Assembly (NCBI GenBank): GCA_029777095.1
Contig: JAKOTS010000032.1
Span: 1 to 64,000, forward strand
DNA: 64,000 nt
DNA from: Actinomycetes bacterium
GTDB taxonomy: Bacteria > Actinomycetota > Actinomycetes > Actinomycetales > Microbacteriaceae
Direction: 5' to 3'
The notes beneath the pieces are model-generated. The model worked only from the letters and a program-made list of their open reading frames with translations. It ran no database searches and was not told where the DNA came from. This document shows positions 26,980-34,569 of this stretch, piece by piece (within the stretch, counting starts at the first letter, position 1; every line of letters begins with the position of its first letter). The position numbers were made by a program, and so were the translations under genes.

Positions 26980-26994
26980 TAAACTGGCCTCGTG
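26980..26994 (+). promoter_or_regulatory. Leaderless promoter of the cytochrome maturation operon
   Basis: TAAACT (26980-26985), six nucleotides, GTG at 26992. It precedes five tightly spaced genes. ccsB has a further promoter of its own. Confidence 0.6.
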
Positions 26995-27627
26995 CCCGCC
27001 AACCGTGTTCATCTTGTGCGCCACGGGGAGGTTTTTAACCCCGATCGCGTGCTCTATGGACGGTTGCCGAATTTTCGTTTGAGCGACAGCGGCCGGCGGA
27101 TGGCGCTCGCCGCGGCCGAATACGTTCGTGCGCTTGAGCGCCCCGTCACCGAACTTGTCAGCTCACCGCTGCAGCGCGCCCAAGAATCTTCTGAGCCGTT
27201 CGCCGAACTCTTCGCGCTGACACCGCGCATTGATGAGCGCGTGATCGAGCCCACCAACGTGTTCGAGGGCAAGCAGATGAAGCGTGCCCTGCGAAACCCG
27301 CTGAACTGGTGGCACCTGCGCCGCCCAAGCGTTCCGAGCTGGGGCGAGCCGAATGCGCAGATTGCCGCACGAATGGCGGATGCGATGGATGCCGCATGGC
27401 GCGGCGTCGACGACGGTGACGTCGTGATCGTGTCGCACCAGGCGCCAATCTGGATCACACACTTGCACGTCGCTGGCGAGCGGTTGACGCACGATCCGCG
27501 GTCGCGCCGGTGCGCGCTCTCGAGCGTCACATCGTTCGAGCGCACCGCCGACGGAGTCGGATGGACTGAAGTGGCATATGCCGAGCCGGCAGCGACCGAT
27601 TCGGCCGTGGACGTAGGAGCGGTATGA
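26992..27627 (+). CDS. Histidine phosphatase superfamily protein
   Basis: A 211-residue phosphoglycerate-mutase-like phosphatase. The catalytic histidine is in VHLVRHGEVFNP, the phosphate-pocket arginine in SSPLQRAQESSEPFA and the second histidine in VVIVSHQAPIW. The substrate is unknown. It heads the cytochrome c maturation operon, where a homologous phosphatase is common in actinobacteria. Its stop overlaps the next ATG by 4 nt. Start is GTG. Confidence 0.88.
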   Translation: MPANRVHLVRHGEVFNPDRVLYGRLPNFRLSDSGRRMALAAAEYVRALERPVTELVSSPLQRAQESSEPFAELFALTPRIDERVIEPTNVFEGKQMKRALRNPLNWWHLRRPSVPSWGEPNAQIAARMADAMDAAWRGVDDGDVVIVSHQAPIWITHLHVAGERLTHDPRSRRCALSSVTSFERTADGVGWTEVAYAEPAATDSAVDVGAV

Positions 27628-28271
27628 CTCACGATCTTTCGACTCGGCGCCCGCGGCGGGCCCGTTGGGCGGCGCTGCTGGTGCTGCCCGCGCTGTTGAT
27701 GTCGCTTGCGGCATGTTCGAGCGACAACGACGGTCTGACGCAGCAGTTCCGCGAGGGAAGCGACAAGGGTTTCATCTCTGGCGACGGGCGGGTCGTCGAG
27801 ATTCCGGTCGATCAGCGCGGCGAGCCCGTGGTCTTCACCGGCACCACCGAGACCGGCGAAGCCGTCTCGAGTGCCGACTACCTCGGCGAGGTGCTCGTGG
27901 TGAACTTTTGGTACGCAGGATGCGCCCCGTGCCGTGCCGAGGCCGCCGACCTCGAAGCCGTGCACGAAGAGTACGCCGATGCGGGCGCAAGCTTCCTCGG
28001 CGTGAACATCTACGACAAGCCCGACACGGTGATCACCTTCGCGAACGATTATGGCGTCACCTACCCGAGCGCGATGGCGGCGGGCGACGGACCGCTCAAG
28101 ATGGCGTTCGCCGCGGTGGCGCCACTGCAAGCGACCCCAACCACGCTCGTGATCGATGCGACGGGCCGGGTCTCGGCCCGCATCGTTGGCCCGATCGAGG
28201 GCCCATCGACGCTCAGCACGCTCGTGCGCGACACGATCGCCGAGGGCGCCGCCGCGGAGACAGGGCAGTGA
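27624..28271 (+). CDS. TlpA/ResA-like thiol-disulfide lipoprotein
   Basis: A 215-residue lipoprotein. The signal peptide ends in the lipobox SLAAC (Cys31) and a thioredoxin-like domain carries the CxxC motif WYAGCAPCRAE (Cys100, Cys103). In system II cytochrome c maturation this protein reduces the CxxCH cysteines of apocytochrome outside the membrane, fed with electrons by CcdA. It overlaps both neighbours by 4 nt, so the operon is translationally coupled here. Confidence 0.92.
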   Translation: MTHDLSTRRPRRARWAALLVLPALLMSLAACSSDNDGLTQQFREGSDKGFISGDGRVVEIPVDQRGEPVVFTGTTETGEAVSSADYLGEVLVVNFWYAGCAPCRAEAADLEAVHEEYADAGASFLGVNIYDKPDTVITFANDYGVTYPSAMAAGDGPLKMAFAAVAPLQATPTTLVIDATGRVSARIVGPIEGPSTLSTLVRDTIAEGAAAETGQ

Positions 28272-29092
28272 ACCCCGGGCAGATCATCTTCGACGGAAGC
28301 ATGTTTCTCGCGGTGGCGATTGCAATCGCCGCCGGCCTTGTCTCGTTTCTTTCGCCGTGTGTGCTGCCGCTCGTGCCGGGTTATCTCGGAGTCTTGTCGG
28401 GCATGGCGCCCGGCGAAAGCCGTGTTGCGGTGCCCGCCGGGGGCGGCGGTGCTGGTGCTGCTGCCGGAGCGGGTTCGAATGTCGGTGCCACGCTTGCCAC
28501 CGCGACGGGCGTTGGCCGCGGCCGTCTGATTGCCGGGGTGCTGCTGTTTATCGGCGGATTCACCGTGGTGTTCGTGACGATCTTTGTGCTGGGCGGCACG
28601 GTCGGCCTGTTCTTTCTCGAATACAGCGACATCATCACCCGGGTCATGGGCGCGATCGTGATCGCACTCGGGCTCGTCTTTTTGGGAGCGTTCGGCTTCG
28701 CGCAACGCACGATGCGTCCCGCCTTCCGCGGCAACGCGGGGCTCTTCGGTGCACCGCTGCTGGGGCTCGCGATGGGCATCGGCTGGGCGCCGTGTATTGG
28801 ACCGACAATGGGTTCGATTCTCGCGCTGTCGATCAACACCGGAGACGTCGGCCGGGCCGCGGTGCTCGGGGTTGCGTACTCACTGGGTCTCGGCATCCCG
28901 TTTATTTTGATCGCACTCGGCTTTGGCTGGGCCGCGAAATCGATCACATTCCTCCGCCGGCATATTCGCACGGTGAACATCTTCGGCGGCAGTCTGCTCG
29001 TCGTGCTCGGCCTGCTGATGGTGACGGGAGTGTGGAACGAAATCATGTCGCGCCTCGCCTCCGTGGTCGGCAGCGTAGAACTTCCCCTTTAA
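28268..29092 (+). CDS. ccdA: Cytochrome c biogenesis protein CcdA
   Basis: A 274-residue membrane protein with six predicted helices in two repeats. It moves electrons from cytosolic thioredoxin to the extracytoplasmic TlpA/ResA-like protein. The redox cysteines lie in LVSFLSPCVLPLVPGYLG and GWAPCIGPTMGS, one in each repeat. A Gly/Ala-rich loop of about 30 residues follows the first helix and is longer than in most homologues. Start is GTG 28268, overlapping the upstream stop. Confidence 0.93.
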   Translation: MNPGQIIFDGSMFLAVAIAIAAGLVSFLSPCVLPLVPGYLGVLSGMAPGESRVAVPAGGGGAGAAAGAGSNVGATLATATGVGRGRLIAGVLLFIGGFTVVFVTIFVLGGTVGLFFLEYSDIITRVMGAIVIALGLVFLGAFGFAQRTMRPAFRGNAGLFGAPLLGLAMGIGWAPCIGPTMGSILALSINTGDVGRAAVLGVAYSLGLGIPFILIALGFGWAAKSITFLRRHIRTVNIFGGSLLVVLGLLMVTGVWNEIMSRLASVVGSVELPL

Positions 29093-29102
29093 GGATCAAG
29101 CA

Positions 29103-30863
29103 ATGGACAAGCAAGCACGCAGCGCTGACCCGCTGCGCCCCGCAGACCACGTCGATGGTGTCGCGGCCGCGACGCCGGTCGAGGGTGTCACCTCGCCCGC
29201 ACTGGGCTTCGTCGGGTGGATGCGCTGGGGCTGGCGCCAACTCACCAGCATGCGCACCGCGCTCGTGCTCCTGCTGCTCCTGGCAATCGCGGCGATCCCG
29301 GGCTCTCTGGTGCCGCAGCGCACGGCCGACCCCAACGGTGTCGTTGAATACCTGCGGAACTATCCCGAGCTTGGGGGATTCCTCGAAAAGATCGGGATGT
29401 TCGATGTCTATTCTTCGCCGTGGTTCTCGGCGATCTACATCCTGCTCTTTGTCTCGCTGATCGGGTGCGTGCTGCCACGCACCAAGCATCACTGGCAGGC
29501 GCTGCGTTCGCGTCCGCCGCGCACGCCCGCGCGCCTGTCGCGGCTTGCCGATTTCCGTGAGCGCGACTGGGTACTGGGCGGGGCCGAGGGTGGCGGCGAC
29601 GCTGGAACCGGCACGGCCGGGGCTGAGGGCGATGCGGTGGCTGCGGCATCCCGAGCCATTGATCTTGCACAGTCGCAGTTGCGGGCGTCGGGATACCGGG
29701 TCGAGCGCTACGACGCACGCGGCAGCTTCTCGGTGTCGGCCGAACGCGGATACCTCCGCGAGACCGGCAACCTCGTGTTTCACGGTGCGCTCGTCGGCGT
29801 GCTGGTCGCCGTGGGCATCAGCGGCGGCTTCTCTTACACCGGTCAGCGCGTGGTGATCGAGGGCACGTCGTTCACGAACACGCTGCTCGACTACAGCTCG
29901 TTCAACCCGGGCCGATTCGTCGACACCGACAATCTTCCGCTGTACTCGCTCACGCTCGACGAGTTTGAGGTCGAGTACGAGGTTGAGAACGAGAACGCCA
30001 TCGGTCAGGCGGGCAGCTTTGTCGCGCATGTTTCAACGCAGCACCCCGGTGAGGAGCCCAAGAAAGACAGCGTGCGCGTGAACGTGCCGCTGAGCATCGA
30101 CGGCAACAAGATCTACCTGCTCGGCAACGGCTACGCGCCGACGATTACGGTGCGGGACGCCGACGGCAACGTCGTGTTCCACGATGACGTCGCCTTCTTG
30201 CCGCAAGACAACAACATGACCTCCCTCGGCATCGTGAAGGTGCCGGACGGGCTCGCCACGCAGATCGGTCTGGTCGGCTTCTTCTATCCGACCGCCGCCG
30301 AGCTCGATTCGGGCGCGCTCACCTCCAGCTTCCCCGCGCTCGTGAGCCCGCGACTCACGCTCGACGTGTACGAGGGCGACCTCGGTATCGACGACGGTGT
30401 GCCGCGCTCGGTCTATGCGCTCGACACGAGCGACATGACAAAGCTCACCGGCCGCACCACCGACGTCGCTTCGCTGCAGATCGACCCGGGTCAGACCGTC
30501 GACCTACCGAACGGGCTCGGCACGGTGACGTTCGAAAGCCAGACGCCCGACGCGCCCAACCCCCTGAAGTCGGTCAAGCGCTTCGCCTCGTTGCAGGTGC
30601 ACCACGACGACTCGGCCACCTGGGTGCTCGTGTTCGCATTGCTGAGCCTGGCCGGTCTCTTGACTGCGCTGTTCGTGCCGCGCCGCCGCATGTGGGTGAA
30701 GGCGACTCCGGATGCCACTGGCACCGGTGTGCACCTCGAATACGCCGCGCTTGCTCGAGGCGATGACCCCACGCTCGCCGCCGCGGTCGAAGCGGTCGAG
30801 CGCACCCACATCGAGTCGCTCGGCCTCGAGCCGCGCGAACCCCGCGAATCCAAAACCCCGTAA
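29103..30863 (+). CDS. resB: Cytochrome c biogenesis protein ResB
   Basis: A 586-residue protein, one half of the system II heme lyase and heme exporter (ResB-CcsB/ResC). Three N-terminal membrane helices (including MRTALVLLLLLAIAAIPGSL and an IYILLFVSLIGCVLP segment) are followed by a large extracytoplasmic domain and a last helix near VLVFALLSLAGLLTALFVP. It attaches heme to apocytochromes together with the downstream ccsB product. AAGGA precedes the ATG. Confidence 0.93.
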   Translation: MDKQARSADPLRPADHVDGVAAATPVEGVTSPALGFVGWMRWGWRQLTSMRTALVLLLLLAIAAIPGSLVPQRTADPNGVVEYLRNYPELGGFLEKIGMFDVYSSPWFSAIYILLFVSLIGCVLPRTKHHWQALRSRPPRTPARLSRLADFRERDWVLGGAEGGGDAGTGTAGAEGDAVAAASRAIDLAQSQLRASGYRVERYDARGSFSVSAERGYLRETGNLVFHGALVGVLVAVGISGGFSYTGQRVVIEGTSFTNTLLDYSSFNPGRFVDTDNLPLYSLTLDEFEVEYEVENENAIGQAGSFVAHVSTQHPGEEPKKDSVRVNVPLSIDGNKIYLLGNGYAPTITVRDADGNVVFHDDVAFLPQDNNMTSLGIVKVPDGLATQIGLVGFFYPTAAELDSGALTSSFPALVSPRLTLDVYEGDLGIDDGVPRSVYALDTSDMTKLTGRTTDVASLQIDPGQTVDLPNGLGTVTFESQTPDAPNPLKSVKRFASLQVHHDDSATWVLVFALLSLAGLLTALFVPRRRMWVKATPDATGTGVHLEYAALARGDDPTLAAAVEAVERTHIESLGLEPREPRESKTP

Positions 30864-30874
30864 TGCCCACGTTT

Positions 30875-30910
30875 GTGCAGCTTCCCCCGCGTTCCGCGCT
30901 GATGCTGCAC
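30875..30910 (+). other. Inverted repeat between resB and ccsB
   Basis: GTGCAGC (30875-30881) and GCTGCAC (30904-30910) form a 7-bp stem with a 22-nt loop just upstream of the ccsB promoter. It may be an attenuator or an operator. Confidence 0.35.
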
Positions 30911-30925
30911 GAAAAACCGAAAGCG

Positions 30926-30941
30926 TAGGATGAAAAACATG
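30926..30941 (+). promoter_or_regulatory. Internal leaderless promoter of ccsB
   Basis: TAGGAT (30926-30931), seven nucleotides, ATG at 30939. The first in-frame ATG (30930) overlaps the hexamer and is unlikely to be the start. Confidence 0.5.
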
Positions 30942-32063
30942 CCGAATGCTCTGAGTCTTGATGATGTCTCAGTGTTGTTGATTTGGACGGCGGTCGTCTT
31001 GTACGCCCTCGCCTTCATCGCCTACGCTCTCGATCTTGGCGCGCGCTCTGCCGCTGCCGTCGACACGAAGGATGCCGCGGCACGAGGCGCCACGTCGCGG
31101 AAGCGCGAGCTGGTGGGGGCCGCCGCTGGCGCCGGTACTGCCACCGGATCCGTCTCGATCGAGTTCGGTGACGCCGTCACACCCACCACCGCCGCGCCGC
31201 CGAATCGCACCGCCGGCACGGGCCGCGCGGGCGCTGGTCGCGCGGGTTCGGTTGAGGGTGGCGCGAAGGATGGGGCATCCACCACCAAGCGTTTCGTGAT
31301 GGCACGCATCGGCACGTCGCTGATGGTGCTCGCGTTCGTCATGCACCTCGCAGGCACAATCACGCGCGGCATTGCGGCCGGGCGGGTGCCGTGGTCGAAC
31401 ATGTACGAGTTCGCGATGACCGGCACGCTCATGATCGTGCTCGTCTACCTGGTCGTGCTGATTCGCTACGACCTGCGCTTCTTGGGCACGCTGATTTCGG
31501 GGCTCGCTGTCGTGCTGCTCGGCGGTTCTGCGGTGACGTTCTACGTGCAGGTTGTGCCCCTGGCCGACCCGCTGCGTTCGGTCTGGCTCGTCATTCACGT
31601 TTTTGTTGCGTCGCTCAGCACCGCGTTCTTTGCGCTGGCGTTTGGCCTCTCGGTGCTGCAGCTCATGCAGTCGCGCCGCGAGCGTCTCGCCCTGCTGCCT
31701 GACTCGAAGCCGCTCGCACGCGGGCTCCGCTTCTTGCGGACGCTTCCCGGCGCAGACGTCCTCGAAAGTCTCGCGTACCGCTTCGCGATCATCGGTTTTG
31801 CCTTCTGGACGTTCACGCTCATCGCGGGTTCGATTTGGGCTCAGGATGCCTGGGGCCGCTACTGGGGCTTCGACACGAAGGAAGTCTGGACCTTCGTGAT
31901 CTGGGTGCTGTATGCCGGATACATTCACGCGCGCGCAACCCGCGGGTGGCGCGGCAACCGCTCGGCCTGGTTGTCGATCATCGGGTTCACGGCGGTGCTG
32001 TTCAACTTCACCATCGTCAACATGTTCTTTAAGGGCTTGCACGCGTACAGCGGCCTGACGTAG
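30939..32063 (+). CDS. ccsB: Cytochrome c biogenesis protein CcsB/ResC
   Basis: A 374-residue membrane protein, partner of ResB in heme delivery and ligation. The heme-handling WWD-type domain is seen as AQDAWGRYWGFDTKEVW, with the conserved VPWSNMYEFAMTG segment upstream. After the first helix there is an Ala/Gly-rich loop of about 75 residues, which is typical of actinobacterial members. The start at 30939 is chosen from the promoter geometry. It ends the operon; two palindromic elements follow. Confidence 0.93.
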   Translation: MPNALSLDDVSVLLIWTAVVLYALAFIAYALDLGARSAAAVDTKDAAARGATSRKRELVGAAAGAGTATGSVSIEFGDAVTPTTAAPPNRTAGTGRAGAGRAGSVEGGAKDGASTTKRFVMARIGTSLMVLAFVMHLAGTITRGIAAGRVPWSNMYEFAMTGTLMIVLVYLVVLIRYDLRFLGTLISGLAVVLLGGSAVTFYVQVVPLADPLRSVWLVIHVFVASLSTAFFALAFGLSVLQLMQSRRERLALLPDSKPLARGLRFLRTLPGADVLESLAYRFAIIGFAFWTFTLIAGSIWAQDAWGRYWGFDTKEVWTFVIWVLYAGYIHARATRGWRGNRSAWLSIIGFTAVLFNFTIVNMFFKGLHAYSGLT

Positions 32064-32170
32064 GCCTTTGGCCGCTCGTTGGGCTTGGTGTTTTGTCGTT
32101 CGGCCTTCGGCCTTCGGGCCTCGGGCTGGGTTTGGGCGCGCGGTGCGCGGGGCTCGGCGCGGGGCGGCGA

Positions 32171-32269
32171 CGACACTAACTCAGGTAAATCTGTGCCGGG
32201 GGCGCGGTCTTCCCCGGATTTCCGGGGGTCGTGCGGTGGGTCGCGCCCGGTTTTCCTGAGTTGGTGTCG
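32171..32269. repeat. Palindromic element, copy 1 (pair A)
   Basis: 99 bp bounded by CGACACTAACTCAGG (32171-32185) and its inverted copy CCTGAGTTGGTGTCG (32255-32269, one mismatch). Inside, A/T-rich flanks (TAAA and TTTT) extend the stem, and CCCCGG-ATTT-CCGGGG forms a central hairpin. It lies with copy 2 in the 523-bp gap between the convergent ccsB and YhgE/Pip genes; I see no gene in that gap. Confidence 0.88.
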
Positions 32270-32372
32270 CGCGGGGCGCGGGTGCGGGTTCGCCTCGGTC
32301 GTGTCGGGCCGGGTCAGGGTTGGGTGCGTCTGGCCTGCTCGTCGGTGCGGGTTCGGGCTGCGCGGGCGGCGA

Positions 32373-32471
32373 CGACACTAACTCAGGTAGATCTGTGCCG
32401 GGGGCGCGGTCTTCCCCGGATTTCCGGGGGTCGTGCGGCGGGCCGAGCGCAGTTTTCCTGAGTTGGTGTCG
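32373..32471. repeat. Palindromic element, copy 2 (pair A)
   Basis: 99 bp, nearly identical to copy 1 and 202 bp downstream of it, with the same terminal inverted repeat (32373-32387 and 32457-32471). Differences cluster in the right inner arm. The remainder of the gap up to 32586 is GC-rich with the repeated string GGGCGCGGTTGCGCG and no reading frame with coding character. Confidence 0.88.
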
Positions 32472-32586
32472 CGCGGGGCGCGGTTGCGCGCGGGCGCGGT
32501 TGCGCGGGCGGCGCGGCCCCCGTGCGCAGACGACCGCGGGGCCGGCACCATAACGGCACCGACCCCGCAGCTACAGCACCCCGCAA

Positions 32587-34569
32587 CTACGCCGTCGCCG
32601 CCACCAGCCGCGCGGCCGAGACGGTGCGCCTGCGCGAAACCGCGAACACCGTCACCGCGAACGACAGCACCGCGAATACGACGAGCCCGGCGACGGCGGC
32701 GCCGATCCCACCCGTACCGGCGAGTGCGCCGATCAGTGCTTGGTAGGCCGGCCCCGTCGGCAGGATGCCCGCGATCGATGTCAGCACTGCGGGCACGGTC
32801 GAGACGACCCCGGTTGCCAACACGAACACGGTGACGAGGGCGGCGATCCAGCGACCGAACCCGCCGAACGCGGCGACCAGGGCTTGGTTGACCGCGGCGA
32901 ACACGACGCCTGCGAGCACGCACAGCCCTGCGAAGGCGAACCAGTCACCCCAGGCATACGAGCCGGCGATTTGCACGACCACGGCCACGAGCACACCCTG
33001 CACGGCGCCGATGAGCGCTCCGGGTACGAACCCGCGAAGCGCGAGCGTCAGCGACGAGCTGCGCGATGTCAGCGCGCGACGGCTCGATGCCTGCAACGCG
33101 ACGTAGGTCGCGATTCCGCCGACCCACAGCGCGAGCACGGCGAGCAGCGGAATTGCGGATGCCCCGAACAGTGAGTTGCTCGACGCGCTGGTCTTCACCG
33201 GGTTCGCGACAACCTCGGCGAGGCTTTCGCGCTGGGTCTGGTCGTAGTGCGGGAGTGCGGAGGTTGCCTCGTCGAGCCCGTTTGCGAGGCTGTTCGCGCC
33301 GTCGCCTAGCGCGGCAACACCGTCGGCAAGCGAGGTCGCGCCGGTGCCGAGCTGTGATGCCCCGGTACCCAACTGTGTGGCGCCGGTGGCGAGTCCACGT
33401 GCACCGGATGCCGAGCTGTCGATGCCGCCCGCAAGCTGCGTGAGCCCCGAGCCGAGGCCCTGGGTCTCGGCCGCGATCTGGCGGAGGCCGTCGACGAGCT
33501 GCCCGGCCGCCGGTCCGGCGAGTTCGGCAAGCTGCTTCAGGCTGGACGCGAGCTGCTCGGCCATGCCTTTCGCCGCGTCGAGCGACCCCGAAGCGCCTGC
33601 GGCTTGCCCAGCCGCAGCAGCAACGCGGTCGCAGAATGCCTGGGCCCCGCCCGTCTCGGCCATGCAATCGGCACTCAGTGAACCGAGGGAGGTATTGAGG
33701 TCACCGAGCTGCGTCGCGGCAGCCTGCGCCTGGGCGAGAGCGCCCATGGCGAGGTCGACCAGCGGCTGTGGCAGCGTCGGGGTGCCGGCCACCTGGTCTG
33801 CGATGCCGTTCAGCGCGGCACCGATCTGGTTTGCGCCACCCGCGGCCTCGCGGGTCTTGCCGGCGATCGTGTCGAGCCCGCCGGCCAGTTGGTTCGCACC
33901 TCCTGCCAAGCCACCTGCACCGTCGGCGATCGAGTTCGCGCCGTCGGCGAGCGACTCGGCGCCGCCACGCGCGTCGTACGCGCCGGTTGCGAGCGCGCGG
34001 GCGCCCGTGGCGGCCTCGCCAAGCCGGTCGCCGAGGGTCGTGAAGCCCAAGAACACGTTCTCGAGGTAGACCTTCGAGAGCTCGGTGCCCATCACCGAGG
34101 CGGCAGCCTGTGTGACCTGCGACGTGATCGCGTCGTCAACAATCAGGCTGTCCTTCGGTGTCTGCACATCGATGACGGCTTGCTGCGCGGTGGCCGGATC
34201 GGCCGTCGACGTCGCGGCGGCCGAGAAGTTCTCGGGAATGGTGACGACGGCGCGGAAGGTGCCGTCTGCAAGGCCGGCTGCGGCATCCTCAGTGTTCGAA
34301 ATCACCCAGTTCAGGTTCTCGTCTTCGTTGCCGTTGCCCTCGACCAGGCCCGCCGTGAGCTGGCGGCCAAGCGGCACAAGCTGGCCGTCGATCGTGACGG
34401 GCTTGTCGTTGTTTACGATCGCGGCGCTGAGGTTATCGAGGCGCTCGGTCGGGTTGTAGAGCGCGGCAACAAGCACGCCGCCGATCAGCACGGGGAGCAG
34501 AATTACCCCGAGTATGGTCAGCCAGGTGATGGGACGGCGCGTGCGCGCGCGTTCGATGGGAAGGGTCAT
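32587..34569 (-). CDS. YhgE/Pip-domain membrane protein
   Basis: A 660-residue membrane protein with one N-terminal helix (TWLTILGVILLPVLIGGVLV), a long extracytoplasmic region and a C-terminal group of five to six helices. The extracytoplasmic region contains many imperfect heptad-like units of the type LADGANS and LGTGATQ, typical of YhgE/Pip proteins. Such proteins are linked to ABC-2-type permeases, type VII secretion (EsaA-like) and phage adsorption. The ATG overlaps the stop of the MMPL gene, so both are co-produced under the divergent TetR regulator. Confidence 0.9.
   Translation of the reverse strand: MTLPIERARTRRPITWLTILGVILLPVLIGGVLVAALYNPTERLDNLSAAIVNNDKPVTIDGQLVPLGRQLTAGLVEGNGNEDENLNWVISNTEDAAAGLADGTFRAVVTIPENFSAAATSTADPATAQQAVIDVQTPKDSLIVDDAITSQVTQAAASVMGTELSKVYLENVFLGFTTLGDRLGEAATGARALATGAYDARGGAESLADGANSIADGAGGLAGGANQLAGGLDTIAGKTREAAGGANQIGAALNGIADQVAGTPTLPQPLVDLAMGALAQAQAAATQLGDLNTSLGSLSADCMAETGGAQAFCDRVAAAAGQAAGASGSLDAAKGMAEQLASSLKQLAELAGPAAGQLVDGLRQIAAETQGLGSGLTQLAGGIDSSASGARGLATGATQLGTGASQLGTGATSLADGVAALGDGANSLANGLDEATSALPHYDQTQRESLAEVVANPVKTSASSNSLFGASAIPLLAVLALWVGGIATYVALQASSRRALTSRSSSLTLALRGFVPGALIGAVQGVLVAVVVQIAGSYAWGDWFAFAGLCVLAGVVFAAVNQALVAAFGGFGRWIAALVTVFVLATGVVSTVPAVLTSIAGILPTGPAYQALIGALAGTGGIGAAVAGLVVFAVLSFAVTVFAVSRRRTVSAARLVAATA

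Noticed and set aside
32171..32471. Possible CRISPR array
   Set aside because: Only two copies, 99 bp long, strongly palindromic throughout, with one spacer-like gap and no cas genes.
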